Assembly (NCBI GenBank): GCA_035578175.1
Contig: JAQMRL010000040.1
Coordinates: forward strand, 248,001 to 312,000
DNA: 64,000 nt
Reading direction: 5' to 3'
Source of the DNA: Catonia carolina
Taxonomy: Eukaryota; Arthropoda; Insecta; Hemiptera; Achilidae
The notes under the pieces were generated by a model, which saw nothing but the letters and a program-made list of their open reading frames with translations, had not been told where the DNA came from and searched no databases. The translations under genes and the position numbers were made by a program. The stretch's first letter is position 1; the number at the start of each line of letters is the position of its first letter. Shown one piece after another: positions 40,189 through 53,147 of this stretch.

Positions 40189-40910
40189 TAAGTTAGGTAC
40201 CACTACAAAATGAGACATAAACATTATCAATATCGGGCAACCGGAAGTAGTAGTTTATTCGTGTCATGTTTCACTTTTTTGTGATTTTCTCAAAAACGGC
40301 TTCTACGATTTTTAAAATCGCCTCATTTGCTAAATTTCTTATGTTCTAAAAGATAGGGTAGCCATGTCTAATAAAATTCTTAGAGAGGCTGTTTTCTCTC
40401 TTAAAAAAATATTGGTTTTTTTTTAAGATTAGGGCTTTAAAATGCAAATTTGCCGAAAAATGTATGAAAAAAGTTGTATAAAATTTAAAATCCTACAACT
40501 TTATTTCAAAAATTTTTTGTGTAAGGCTTAGTTTAGCGGTAATTAGTGATTTTCTGTTTTTTATCATAAAAATTTGTATAAAATCGATTTTTCTAAGATT
40601 TCAGCCTTAGTATGCATTTTGGACATGAGTGTATCTATAATCAAATTTGTAGGAAAATACAAGATCTATAACTTTTATTTAGAGCATTTTTCGCTACAGA
40701 GCTTAGTTTAGCGTGAATGAGTGATTATCCGTATTTTTAAGCCAAAATGAGGTTGATTTTCATTTTGCATCATTAACTCATTATTTAAATAAGGTTATGT
40801 TTTTGAGGTTAGTTTTTTGTTTATTTGTAACGTTTAATTACTTATGTTAGGTTATATTGTTAATTTTATATTGGCAAGAGAAAATGTGTGAGTGTTTCAC
40901 ACCAAATTTT
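40017..40910 (+). mobile_element. Family A repeat, copy 3
   Basis: Near full length, from TACTTAGCTTGCCTATATGAA through a (TG)10 run to TTGGCAAGAG and the hairpin. More diverged than copies after 48 kb. Confidence 0.85.
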
Positions 40911-42139
40911 TAATAATAGAAAGAATTTTTAGAAAAAATTATAAACCAAAATGATAAAAAAATTAATTACTATTAAATACAGAAGTAGTATCAAAAAATC
41001 GAACTAGTAGAACATTTTATAAATTATAAGGCATTTAAAATTGTATGGTCACGTTTTCAGAATTAATAACGAAAGAATGTGCCAAAGAGCTGTAAAACAG
41101 TGTAAGTTTCTAAGTTGAAAAGTTTGAATGGCATCCTTAAGAAAGAAAATGAGTTATCTCTTAGATCAACAAAATTAATAATTACAGAACAGATATCTCT
41201 TATATTAGATTAAAAATGAAGATTGCTGAGATCGTATCTAAAAAAAAGTTCATAATAATTCAGATATTTTCCGGCGCAAAAGAAAGATATGAATAACTCA
41301 ATGCTCAAATTCCTACTACTTGAATCGTAGACAAATAAAATTTAATTGTTTTCATATTACTAAAAAACCTTGACTTACCACACAACACATGCAAGATACC
41401 ACCAGAAAATAGCCCTAACCTAAGCTAACCTACCTATCGTAAACTAACCTAACCTAACATTACATCTAGTCTTCAGACTTTGGAGAGTTGCGGAGGAAGA
41501 AAAAATTCCTAAACCGTCATATATCCGAATTAATGAGTAAATAAAGTTCTACGAAGCAAAAATAATAAAATAACAACAGAATGAACAATATGATGTAATA
41601 AATTCATTTTTTTAAATCAGGTTTATTGTGTACCTGTTATTTTCGAACAGAAATAATAGCAAATGGAAACTGCTTGCAAAAAAATTCAAGGGTAGTGAAG
41701 GTCAATTATGTGCACGCAACCTCGTTATTATTTTTATTTTTTACACGAGCCCTTTATATTTTTCTGGAAATAGTCATCCCGATCAATTTATTTCTATTTT
41801 ATTATAAACAATTTCTTTTACAAATTTATTTACGTAAAAACTTTTCTTAAGACCGACTTGTTTATAGTATCCTCTAAGAAATCTTAAAGTTTTTTAAGTT
41901 CTCAATGCATTGGTTGTAATCACGTTACGACCATCCTGTGTTTTAACTTATTTTGATTTCTATTCATATTCTTATATTATTATAATTACCTAAGTAAAGT
42001 TGAAAAAAATTAAATCCATTTATTCCGAAATACTAATTTAAAAAAATACATACAAGTAGCTTATGATCGTCAGAATTACAACTCTGTCTTTGAATAAGTA
42101 ATCAAAAGTGCGGTAAGTGTATTATATTATAATATCATA
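40911..42139. other. Nothing recognised
   Basis: AT-rich. A short CCTAA-like run near 41415-41455 is too irregular to call a telomeric repeat. Confidence 0.35.
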
Positions 42140-42790
42140 AGCAACAACATAATCACCTTCAGTGGGGTGATTGTACTTTAAATTTGCTATTTTTAGGTCC
42201 ATTTTTCACAAGATTGGTAAACGATAGGGAATTGATAGTTTACTTATTAGTAGTCGTCGGGTTGCACGAGCTACTTACATTTTAGCAAATTAATCCGTTA
42301 AACCATAAAGTTAAAAACAAAATAAGGAATAACATGAAATTTTTACAAATTTGTTTACGGTATTTTACAAATTAATAATTTTTGTAGCTTTTGAGGAAGT
42401 TATAAAAGTGCCGGAGTATGTGAATGTACAAGATAAATAACTGGTAAAAATTTACGCCTGGTATGTTTAATAGTGTCCGAGAAAAATGTACCTAAATGTT
42501 AAAACTCTAAATTTACGGGAACGGACAAAAACACAAAAAGGCACAAATCAAAAACAAAATGTACACAAAAAAGTAAATTTCCCATCAACATTTTGTTAGA
42601 AAGCTGAACCAACAAATTTCTGTATTAAAAAAAGTAATGAAAACTTAATTTTTTCATTAAAATAATTTTTTTCACGTAATTTAATGTTTTCATGGTAGAT
42701 CTCGGTCTGAACATTGAAAAACATGAAGAACCGAAATTCTAAACTTTCAGTTAAAACCATCATACAGTCCGCCTTAAGTACCATAGAAAC
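42140..42790. repeat. Family B, partial inverted copy
   Basis: Reverse complement of about 38340-39050: AAATTTGCTATTTTTAGGT and AAATCAAAAACAAAATGTACAC are shared, as is GAAAGCTGAACCAACA. Confidence 0.65.
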
Positions 42791-42949
42791 AAGCATTCCA
42801 GCACAATCATCCCGTTATCCCAAATTTACCTAAATAAATTCCCGGAATACCCAGAATTATTCCTGTTTATATTAATTTTACAAACTTTTTCCGGGAATAT
42901 CTCCAACTGAATCAAAGCCTGGTGATTTACGCAACTAAATTCGTTTCAA

Positions 42950-43290
42950 CATGATTACAACACTTAAATCCTGGATTTCTCTCTAGGAAAGTTTGGTATA
43001 ATCCCGGAAATTATTTTCGGGATAACAACTGACTTCAATAACGACCAGAAAAGTCTTAATAAAATAAGGGACTTATTTAAATCCTGGAATTCTCTCTAGG
43101 AACGTTTAGTGTAATCCCAGACAATTTTTCCGGAATTTCAGGATAACAACCCTTCTTCAATAACGTCCTGAAAATACATAATAAAAACAGTATTTTTTAT
43201 TTAAATCCAGGGTTTTTTCTAGAAACGTCTGGATATTCCCGGACATGTTTCGGAAAAATTTGAGACATCCCCAAAAAAAGTTTTGTAAAA
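42950..43290. repeat. Degenerate 114-125 bp tandem repeat
   Basis: Three or more copies marked by AAATCC(T/A)GG...TCTCTCTAGGAA at 42965, 43079 and 43204, followed each time by ATTCCCGG/AATCCCGG and CGGGATAACAAC. Confidence 0.7.
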
Positions 43291-43941
43291 CTGGGATAAA
43301 CACGAATAATTCTGTGTATTCCCGGAAATGTTTTAGGAAAATTCGGGATAATCTGGCTATTTGTGCTCGAATGCTTGTTTCTATACTAATACTAACTTAA
43401 ACCTATGCGAACGTTCCCAGCGACTCCGATTTGAAGCAGCGCCGGCGTACAGTACAAGATTCACACACAGAACGATAAGCTTGTACAGTCTAATTATTTT
43501 ATTAAATTGCATTAGTAATTAAAATTACATTCAAGAAACTCAGAAGAGTGTTGAATAAGAACACATTAAAAAGAGACGGAATTTCTAACTTGCACCATGT
43601 TAACGTTAGGAAAATATTCTCTAAAACTACAGAACTATTTACTTCAAATTTTAACACAATTTCTACAGTATAATTTTACAAAACCATAAGTTTTTACAAC
43701 GAAAATAACTTATTTTTACGGAGGAAAACTTTTTTGTCATTAACTATTTGGAACCTGGAATCCGAGGAAATTATTTTTATTTTTGTGGTCAACAGAAGTC
43801 ACTCAAAAGACGTATGGTTGTGTAGAATGGCATGGTAAATTGTGTGTAAAAATTTGACGTGGATTGATTCAGTAGTTTTTAAGAAAATGTTCCTCATTTA
43901 CAAAATAAAGAATTTTTTGCTGAAAGGCAAAAATCTACAAC

Positions 43942-43947
43942 TAATAG

Positions 43948-44008
<61 letters not shown>
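43942..44008. repeat. (ATT)n microsatellite
   Basis: About 22 uninterrupted trinucleotides; frames over it give runs of Leu, Asn or Ile and are not genes. Confidence 0.97.
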
Positions 44009-45788
44009 GTTAAAGCATATACGTTGTTGTAGAACACAATAAAGAATAATCGAGAAGAATAATTTTCTAACTTTAATAAATAGGCGATTAAACAATTTAA
44101 ACTGGAGGACCAGGCTGGTTGCATTTGGTAGTTGCCAGCCACAACTAAACGACTGAGTGATTGAACGAAATGGTTAAACAAGCGGTTAAGCAAAACTGAC
44201 AAAATAGGTAGGAAACGAGAGTTAAAGGACATGACATTACATGGGAACACACATTATTGGTCAACAATACATAATAAACAAGTGCGCACTTACCTTTAAT
44301 CCAGTATTGAGAATTCACAATTGTAGACAGCGCGTGCTGGATAGCACTAACAGACACCACATGAAGCAAATAATAAACTAAAAAGTTCACAATATATTGA
44401 CATGAGCAACTGAATATAATAATTCACACAAATTAGACAGGAACAAACGACTTGAGTTCATAGCGAGCGAAACGAATGTAAGAACGAAAAGAGATTGTAA
44501 AGCCGGTAGCGTGGTAGCGTCCCAACGCCATGCGTTACACGCATCATTCTTTTCCAACTAGTATCGGCCATTTAATAAAACTTTTATGATAACACACAAT
44601 ATTAAAAACATTATTACGATTACACTCGATAATAATAAAATCACATGTATAATAATAATAATAATAACAAAAACAAATTACACACACATTAAAATAATAT
44701 CACACACATACGAACATTCTACACTTAATAAATGACTTCACAAGCAAATCCCAAACAGTAGGGTAGTATATCACTACACTAGGCAGCCTACTGCCTAGCG
44801 AAAATCAATGAAATGATTAGTACAGTGTTATGACGTAGTAGCGGTCCGGTACTTCGTCTTTCCTCTTCATTCCGCAGCTGCACAAAGCTTGGGAACAGGC
44901 AGTAAGTAACAAAGAAAACGGATAGGTGCAGGATTGTGATTAGGGGACGGTGGGGTGAACGGATGCAGAGATGTGTAACATTGTAAAACGCAAAATGAAA
45001 AAGCATAAATTGCGTTATTAGGCGAAATTAACCCTTTCTAGACCGCACAATAATAAAATCTCGGAAGTTTAAGTACAACACTAGGTTACACGCACTTGTA
45101 CCACATGTGATGGCTTCATTCAATATACAGGTGACACGATCTGTTGTATTTTTGAAGCTCTTGCAATTTACAGAAAAACCAGACCAGGCGGGATTTAGAA
45201 CTCCTGATGGTCAACTATGCAATTTAAACTGTTAATGCACAGATAAATGCAGTGGTACTAAATGGGACGTGTAAGTCCTGATGGTCATTAAAGGACAGCA
45301 AAGGCACGTACATTCAAATGACTGCACGCGTATACAAGAATTAATTAACCGGCGTAGTGTCGGCGTTAACAATCCTTGATAGTAAGGAGAAAATAAAAAG
45401 AGAAGATAATAATAATTACAATAAATAAACTTAATTAAACTTAATAAACTAACTAAATAACTAAATAGGTACAAATGATACTAAATGTTTAGACAATAAT
45501 TCACAGTAACGTTGCCCTTCTCTAACGCACTGTTACGCACTATGTAACTCACTCACTGAATCACAGACAAATCGAAACTGACTCCAAAATTCGCGTGCCT
45601 TCTTATATAAATGATCTATGGAAGTCACTAGAAGGACAGGGATTTTCGATATAACAATAAAATACAAGTTTTTACTAACGTAAATAGTTCATTATAACTG
45701 AATAGAAGAATTGTTACAAAGAGCCAATTATCTAAATAGACACCCCACTCCTTTAGGTAGCAGTACGATAATAGGGTGACCTATACTA
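44009..45788. other. Nothing recognised
   Basis: Moderately AT-rich with several short ATA/ATT runs (44650-44690). No supported gene or repeat family. Confidence 0.35.
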
Positions 45789-46349
45789 TTGGGTGATTCA
45801 TTTAAAAGTAGCCCGCTGCTTTTAAAAGCGGCCTTCGGCACTCAATTGGATTCAAATAGTAAATGAATAAATAGAATTACAAATTTTAACTTCACCTTTA
45901 CAGTAGAGGCTGAAAGTGGCGTCCTTGAACGCTTACATATTTTTACGCTCGTTCAATGTTATTAATTCACACGCGACGCAATACGGAAACGTCTATAGCT
46001 TGCCACGACGTTATTCTTTATCTCATGTATACTGTGGGGGTTTGTTTGGTAAACAGTTCCTTTTAAATAACCCCATAGAAAAAAATCGCACGTTCTCAAA
46101 TCGGGTGAACGAGGAGGCCACAAATCTTTACTAACAACTCGCATGGGAAAGCCTGATTGATATGAAATAGGGACTGGCGAGACGTGTGACATGTTGCACT
46201 ATCTTGCTGGAAAAAATTGTACTCTATAATAATTAAATAATAATATAAATTGTACTATAAAGGCCAGTCGATCACATCGTGATCAGTGCTGCCAATACAG
46301 CATATGAAAATTACTCGAGCGGCGGGCTACTTTTAAATGAATCACCCAG
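45789..46349 (-). mobile_element. Short Tc1/IS630-type element with transposase remnant
   Basis: Inverted ends sharing TGGGTGATTCATTTAAAAGT with TA on each side (45787-45788, 46350-46351). The minus strand encodes DLWPPRSPDLRTCDFFLWGY, the third-Asp region of an IS630/mariner-like transposase (WPPRSPDLTPxDFFLWG family). At 561 bp it is an internally deleted copy. Confidence 0.82.
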
Positions 46350-46595
46350 TATATATACATAAACATTTGTGCGTTATATTTCTATTTCTTAGAAACCCAA
46401 TTTATTATTTACTAACTATTATTATTTAGCCTATATTAACACCTTTTTAATCTCGGTCCTTCTCGAGAATTCTCGAACACTTTTTGTTTTTAGATACTGT
46501 CACAGTTTACTAAGTAAAGTTTTATCAAACATTACTTCCCACTGAAATTCTATGTAGGTTTGTATAGAAACATAATCTACAAAACGAAAATTCAT

Positions 46596-46820
46596 GAAAA
46601 AATCTGGTGTGAAACACTCACACAACTTTCTCTTGCCAATGCAAATAATTAACATAATATTAACATAATAATTACCTAACATCAGAAATAAACAAAAAAC
46701 TAACCTCAATAAACATAACCTAATTTTAATCGTGAGTGAAAAACGCAAAATGAAAATCAACTTTAGTTTAGCTCAAAAATACGGAAAATCACTCTTTCAC
46801 GCTAAACTAGTATCTACTTT
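46596..46820 (-). mobile_element. Family A repeat, partial copy 4 (3' end)
   Basis: Starts with AATCTGGTGTGAAACACTCACAC (hairpin in reverse) and CTTTCTCTTGCC, and stops in the TTTCACGCTAAACTAG block. Confidence 0.85.
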
Positions 46821-46824
46821 CCAT

Positions 46825-46990
46825 CCTGCAAATGATACTTCACAGCGTCTATGCCGGGGTTCAGGGTTCGATTCCTGGTCAGGTCTGGCATTTTTTCATC
46901 ACTCATTTTATCATCATTATCCACAGTCTGCATTCGCAGAAATCGCAGAACAGTCAGATGTAAAACCAAAGAAAAAAAACCACAGCGTCT
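46825..46990 (+). repeat. tRNA-like SINE fragment
   Basis: B-box GGGTTCGATTCCTGG followed by GGCATTTTTTCATCACTC and an A-rich end; a different type from the SINE at 17779. Confidence 0.5.
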
Positions 46991-47512
46991 GCTGTATAAT
47001 GATCCCATTCATTACTCTCAAGAGGAGATAACTGTGAATAATGTCTTTCGGCTTTTGGGCCACCCCAGTCAGTCAGCTGGTAGGAAGTCACTACTATATG
47101 TTAAGTAACACTGGTTGGTCAAGCGACTTTGTTTGGTGACCAGCTGACAGCCATTCCTGAACAAACTGTACTAGGGGTTCCTGTTCAAAAATTCATGCCA
47201 AATCAGTAAAAAAAAAAACAGCAGAAAACAGCGATCAAATTTGGTAGTTGTCAAATATTGCACAGTTCCCGATAACAGTTATGCCCATCTTCCACTGCAA
47301 AAGGGTAATGAGCATGAAATAGCTGAGCGAAACAGAGTAAAATAGTTTCGTCCTTCCACCAAGAAAGATTTCTACAGAAAAGAGGTATTTGCCTTCCACT
47401 GCCCGCGAGTTTGAAACTAGGTAGCGAAGTGAGCTAGGCGAGAAATGAGATGGGTGAGGTTGATGCTTTCATTACCAGTGGACAGTGTGAGGTATCCAGT
47501 TCATCTTTATTA

Positions 47513-48284
47513 CAAGGGCTATTCAGAAAGTAGGGAACGTTTTGTAAATAAACAAAAACTATGTAAAAGAAAATTTTTTTATTATATACATCTGAAAGAG
47601 TGACTAAAATACTACTTTTCTACATAGTCACCAAGCAAATTGAGGCACTTGTCATAGCGGTGGACAAGCTTCAAAATTCCTTCGTCATAGAAATCCGCCG
47701 CCTGCGACCGCAGCCACTTAGTGACGCGCGCCCGGAGTTCCTCGTCGTCGTCGAAGCGCTGTGTTGCTTGCTAGAGTAATAGCCAGAATAATAAACTCTG
47801 ATCGGTACTGCCAAACATTGCACAACCTTAGGAGAGCAGTTCAAAACAAGCGCCGAGGAAAGTTGTCGTCAAAAATTTTGTTTCTTCATGACAATGCCCA
47901 ACCTCACACGGCAAACCGCACAAAAGAACTCCTTGATTCATTCAAATAGGAGGTTTTCCCTCATCCACCCTATAGTCCTGATCTTGCACCGAGTGATTTT
48001 CACTTGTTCCAAGAATGAAGAACTGGCTAGCAACACAGCGCTTCGACGACGACGAGGAACTCCGGGCGCGCGTCACTAAGTGGCTGCGGTCTCAGGCGGC
48101 GGATTTCTATGACGAAGGAATTTTGAAGCTTGTCCACCGCTATGACAAGTGCCTCAATTTGCTTGGTGACTATGTAGAAAAGTAGTATTTTAGTCACTCT
48201 TTCAGATGTATATAATAAAAAATTTTTCTTTTACATAGTTTTTGTTTATTTACAAAACGTTCCCTACTTTCTGAATAGCCCTCG
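47513..48284 (+). mobile_element. Foldback mariner, family M2
   Basis: Ends CAAGGGCTATTCAGAAAGTA and (reverse) CGAGGGCTATTCAGAAAGTA, with TA on both sides. The left 255 bp are a near-identical inverted copy of the right end, which encodes the mariner C-terminus (WLRSQAADFYDEGI, RYDKCLN). Between them remains only FLHDNAQPHTA (second Asp) and, after a stop, HPPYSPDLAPSD (third Asp). The family differs from M1 in ends and protein but has suffered the same rearrangement. Confidence 0.92.
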
Positions 48285-48366
48285 TATCAAGCCAGTCAAT
48301 TATTGGATCGACCAAGTCGTGGTTAGTTTCTAGTGTGTTTTTCTTGTTTTTTCGTTTCTAGTAATA

Positions 48367-49228
48367 ATGTCAGATGACGATTCAAGTGATGATGACTACA
48401 GAAATACAATAAGTAAATCCTTCTTACTCTCTCTCTAGTTATCATAAGAAAAATCTGGTGTGAAACACTCACACAACTTTCTCTTGCCAATGCAAATAAT
48501 TAATAATAAACCTAACATTATTAATAAAATATTAGAAATAAACAAAAACTAACCTCAAAAACATAACCTTATTTTAATCATGAGTGGAAGACGCAAAATG
48601 AAAATCGAACTCAATTTGGCTTAAAAAAAAACGGAAAATCACACTTTCACGCTAAACTAGGCTCTGTAGAGAAAAATTCTCTAAATAAAAGTTGTAGATC
48701 TCTTAATTTTCTATAAATTTTATTATATACACTTTTGTCGTAAAATGCATACTAAAGCCGAAATGTTAAAAGAATCGATTTTTCTCACGTTTTCGTGAGG
48801 AAAAAACAGAAAATTGCAAATTACCGCTAAACTAAGCGTTATACAAAAAAATGTTTGAAATAAAAGTTGTAGGATTTTAAATTCTCTACAACTTTTATTA
48901 TATAAATTTTTGGTCTAAATTGCATATTAAAGCCGTAATCTTAAAAAAACTTTGTTTTTACGTGAAAACAGCCTCACCCAGAATTTCAGCAAACATGACG
49001 CCTACCCTATCTTGTAGAGAATAAAAAATTGAGTAAATGAGGCGATTTTAAAAAAAATCGTAGGACCAGTTTTTGAGAAAATCGCAAAAAAGTGAAAAAT
49101 TATACGAATAAACTACTACTTCCGTTTGACCGATTTTGATGAAAATGTTCGTGTCGCGTCCGGTAGTGGTATGTAACTTAAGTTTCAAGTTTCAAGTTCG
49201 TACGATGTTCCGTTCTTGAGATATTCTG

Positions 49229-49263
<35 letters not shown>

Positions 49264-49627
49264 CAATCGCTAAAAACATGTTTTTTGGGTTCAGGGGGTC
49301 TGAAAACGTATAGATCCGGTGAAAACTCGATTTCGAAAAATCGACATGAAAACAATACTTTCCTTCCTATATATTCATATAGGCAAGAGAAAGTAAAAAT
49401 AAGCCTACAAACCAAGATTTTGGATGAGCTACCACATTAGAGAGCCTGTCAAACGCGATTTACTACGATTATTGTATGATTTATAAGATGAATATTTCAA
49501 AAAATTTTCAGAGTCAATAGAGAACAAATTGAAGAATTACTATCACTTGTAAAAGAAGATATAAAGAAACAGGATACAAACATTAGAAAAGCTATTTCAC
49601 CAGTAGAAAAACTTGCTGTTAAGTGAA
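48367..49627 (+). pseudogene. PIF/Harbinger-like transposase fragment, two possible exons
   Basis: Exon 1-like: ATG 48367, MSDDDSSDDDYRNTI, then a possible donor at about 48412. Exon 2-like: acceptor AATTTTCAG (about 49511), then VNREQIEELLSLVKEDIKKQ and TNIRKAISPVEKLAVK to a TGA at about 49627. The ...LLxxVxxxIxKQDTxxRxAIxxxxKLAVxL pattern is that of the N-terminal part of HARBI1-type nucleases. A family A copy occupies the intron-like interval. Matching CTTCCACTGCAA sequences near 47285 and (reverse) 49905 may be element ends. Confidence 0.4.
48451..49397 (-). mobile_element. Family A repeat, copy 5
   Basis: Full length on the minus strand, with a (CA)14 run near 49230. Confidence 0.92.
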
Positions 49628-50005
49628 AACTGATGGGAAGTGAAGCGGACTCCGTTCCAAACTAGCATTGCTAAGCATGATACAGCGGCCCCTTTTTCCT
49701 CGCTCAGTCCGCTCCGCTTATTCATCTATTGGTGGAAGCACTTCTATGAGATTTGGTGTTGCGAGTCGAACATAGTCCGTCCAAAATCCGCTAAACTCTG
49801 CGACCTCTCTTGTAACTCTTCCTACTCATTCAGTTCGCTCTGCTCACTCTTTTCATAGTGGAAGCACTTACATGACGTTAAACCATTGCGAGTTAAACGA
49901 AGTCCGCTTCACTTGCAGTGGAAGGCGAGCTTTAAAGCCAAAAAAGTGTCTTTTACACCTCTACCTCTTCTGTTCTTAAATGCTTCAGTCATATAATTGA
50001 CTGAG

Positions 50006-50192
50006 TATGCATTTTATGTCAAAATGTATGCAATTTAAATTATTAAAAATTTAAATATTTACAACTTTTATTTCAAGCATTTTCTTTTACAGAGCTTAGT
50101 TTAGCACCAATTAATGATTTCCCATACTTTTAAGTTCTACAGTCGTTGATTTTCATTTTGCATCATTCACTCATGATTAAAATTAGGTTTTT
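50006..50192 (+). mobile_element. Older family A fragment broken by copy 6
   Basis: Contains TATGCATTTTATG..., CAACTTTTATTT, AGAGCTTAGTTTAGC and ATGATTAAAATTAGG of family A, ending where copy 6 begins. Confidence 0.7.
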
Positions 50193-51124
50193 TTACTTTC
50201 TCTTGCCTATATGAATATATAGGAAGGAAAGTATTGTTTTCATGTCGATTTTTCGAAATCGAGTTTTCACCGGATCTATATGTTTTCAGACCCCCTGAAC
50301 CCAAAAAACATGTTTTTAGCGATTGGTCTGTGTGTGTGTGTGTGTGTGTGTGAACAGAATATCTCAAGAACGGAACATCGTACGAACTTGAAACTTGAAA
50401 CTTAAGTTACATACCACTACCGGACGCGACATTTTCATCAAAATCGGTCAAACGGAAGTAGTAGTTTATTTGTATAATTTTTCACTTTTTTGCGATTTTC
50501 TCAAAAACTGGTCCTACGATTTTTTTTTAAATCGCCTCATTTACTCAATTTTTTATTCTCTACAAGATAGGGTAGGCGTCATGTTTGCTGAAATTCTGGG
50601 TGAGGCTGTTTTCACGTAAAAACAAAGTTTTTTTAAGATTACGGCTTTAATATGCAATTTAGACCAAAAATTTATATAATAAAAGTTGTAGAGAATTTAA
50701 AATCCTACAACTTTTATTTCAAACATTTTTTTGTATAACGCTTAGTTTAGCGGTAATTTGCAATTTTCTGTTTTTTTCTCACGAAAACGTGAGAAAAATC
50801 GATTTTTTTAACATTTCGGCTTTAGTATGCATTTTACGACAAAAGTGTATGTAATAAAATTTATAGAAAATTAAAAGATCTACAACTTTTATTTAGAGCA
50901 TTTTTCTCTACAGAGCCTAGTTTAGCGTGAAAGCGTGATTTTCCGTATTTTTAAGCCAAACTGAGTTCGATTGTCATTTTGCGTCATTCACTCATGATTA
51001 AAATAAGGTTATGTTTTTGAGGTTAGTTTTTGTTTATTTCTAATACTTTATTAATAATGTTACGTTTATAATTAATTATTTGCATTGGCAAGAGAAAGTT
51101 GTGTGAGTGTTTCACACCAGATTT
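50193..51124 (+). mobile_element. Family A repeat, copy 6
   Basis: Full length; starts TACTTTCTCTTGCC, with a (TG)n run near 50330, an internal perfect hairpin AAAAGTTGTAG...CTACAACTTTT (about 50682-50718) and the terminal hairpin. Confidence 0.93.
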
Positions 51125-52226
51125 TTTTAAGGAGAGTGTGGGGCTGCTTATCCTAAGCAATGTTAATGTTTGTACCTTTTTCTCAGCAACCACTAGGCCT
51201 ACACCTAGAGCTACTATTATTTTTTGTATGAATACCACTCTTTGATACATAATTAAAATGTGTACCATTTAATTGTGGTAAGAATTTTGATTTTCACATT
51301 TTTTTTAAAAAGACTATTTTTTTCATCGAAAAATCACCGAAAAAATTTTTTCTCCCACAATTTTCAATCTTTAAAAAACGGCACATTCAATCAATAGAAC
51401 TAGACCATTTACATACTCCTTAAAAATTTCAGCTTTGTACCTTTTGTGGAAGCTGAGAAAAAGGTACATAAAGGTCTAAAAATGATATTTTGAGATATTC
51501 GCGTTTAACCCTAGAAGCGGCAACTGTCGATCTGAGCAACAGATGCATCCACTCTTATTTTCAACCAGCAGGTTGTCCAACCTAGTTTATATAACTAATC
51601 ATATGAAAGTATTTCATTTGATCTATTTAATTTCACAGTTTGCCGGTAGTTTCGTTCTCTCGTTCATTTGTACGAGTCTTTGAAAGTTGTTGTTTCGTAA
51701 TGTCGTGTTTCACTGTAATGGCAATCTGTTTGTTAAGATAGATGTGTTGTTGTTTCATGTTATTAGTGTGTTTTAATTCGTTTTACTGTAAATTTATTAA
51801 ATATCGTGAATTATCTGTGATAGTATTTTAGTATGTGTTCAGGTTGTAAATAAAACCTACGAAAATAAATGTGTACTCTGTAAATGTTGACATTGTGTAA
51901 ACATAACCTAGATCTTTTCTCTACAGACCTTACCATTTTTTCACATATTATAATAACGAAAACAGATAAACTGATAATTCAAAAACGTAATTATTCTAGA
52001 AAGATTGCACTAAAAAATGTATATTTCCATTTTTACGCATTTGTTTAGGTAAATCTATCAAGTAGCCAATAACACAAAACATATTTCTCAAATTTGTTAT
52101 TATAAATATTTCATTAGTCCTGGTTATTTGGGAAATAATATTATCAGAAAACAAAAATAACAGTCAGGTAGAGCTATCTTTTCTGTTTAATTTGGTATAT
52201 AATACGTACCTGATATCTGAAATACA
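51125..52226. other. Unrecognised sequence between family A copies
   Basis: A segment with TTGTACCTTTTTCTCAGCAACC and its near-inverse (about 51440-51470) suggests another repeat, and TTAACCCTAGAAGCGG near 51505 recurs in reverse near 53222. No gene. Confidence 0.4.
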
Positions 52227-53147
52227 AAATCTGGTGTGAAACACTCACACAACTTTATCTTGCCAATGCAAATAATTTACAATATAATTTAACATTAGTA
52301 ATAAAATATTAGAAATAAACAAAAAACTAACCTCAATAAACATAACCTTATTTTAATCATGAGTGAAACACTCAAAATGAAAATCAACCTCAGTCTGGCT
52401 TAAAAATACGGAAAATCACTATTTCACGCTAAACTAGGCTCTGTAGAGAAAAATACGTTAAATAAAAGTTGTAGATCTTTAAATTTCCTATAAATTTGGT
52501 TATATACACTTTTGTCGTAAAATGCATACTAAGGCCAAAATCTTAAAAAAATCGATTTTTCACACGTTTTCGTGAGAAAAAATCAGAAAATCGCTAATTA
52601 CTGCTAAACTAAGCGTCATACAAAAAAATGTTTGAAACAGAAGTTGTAGGTTTTTAAATTCTCTACAACTTTTATTATATAAGTTTTTGCGCTAAAATTT
52701 ATATTAAAGCCGTAATCTTAAAAAAACAACGTTTTTACGTGAAAACAGCCTCACCGAGAATTTCAGCAAACATGGCGCCTACCCTATCTTGTAGAGAATA
52801 AAAAATTGAGTAAAATAGGCGATTTTAAAAAAAATCGTAGGACCAGTTTTTGAGGAAATCGCAAAAAACTGAAAAATTATACGAATAAACTACTACTTCC
52901 GGTTGACCGATTTTGATGAAAATGTTCGTGTCGCGTCCGGTAGTGGTATGTAACTTAAGTTTCAAGTTTCAAGTTCGTACGATGTTCCGTTCTTGAGATA
53001 TTCTGTTCACACACACACACACACACACACAGACACACACACACACAGACACACAGACCAATCGCTAAAAACATGTTTTTTGGGTTCAGGGGGTCTGAAA
53101 ACGTATAGATCCGGTGAAAACTCGATTTCGAAAAATCGACATGAAAA
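52227..53147 (-). mobile_element. Family A repeat, copy 7 (5' end lost)
   Basis: Minus strand, from the terminal hairpin to the CGACATG block just before the 5' end, which is replaced by other AT-rich DNA. (CA)n is interrupted by AGA steps. Confidence 0.92.

Noticed and set aside
41410..41460. Interstitial insect telomere repeat (CCTAA)n
   Set aside because: Only a few irregular units, not a sustained 5-bp array.
43842..44250. Frames with poly-Leu, poly-Asn or poly-Ile
   Set aside because: They are translations of the (ATT)n microsatellite.
47761..48079. Independent genes at the mariner M2 core
   Set aside because: Both frames are parts of one decayed mariner transposase.
49230..49262. CRISPR-like or regulatory repeat
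   Set aside because: It is the (CA)n microsatellite inside a family A copy, present in all copies.
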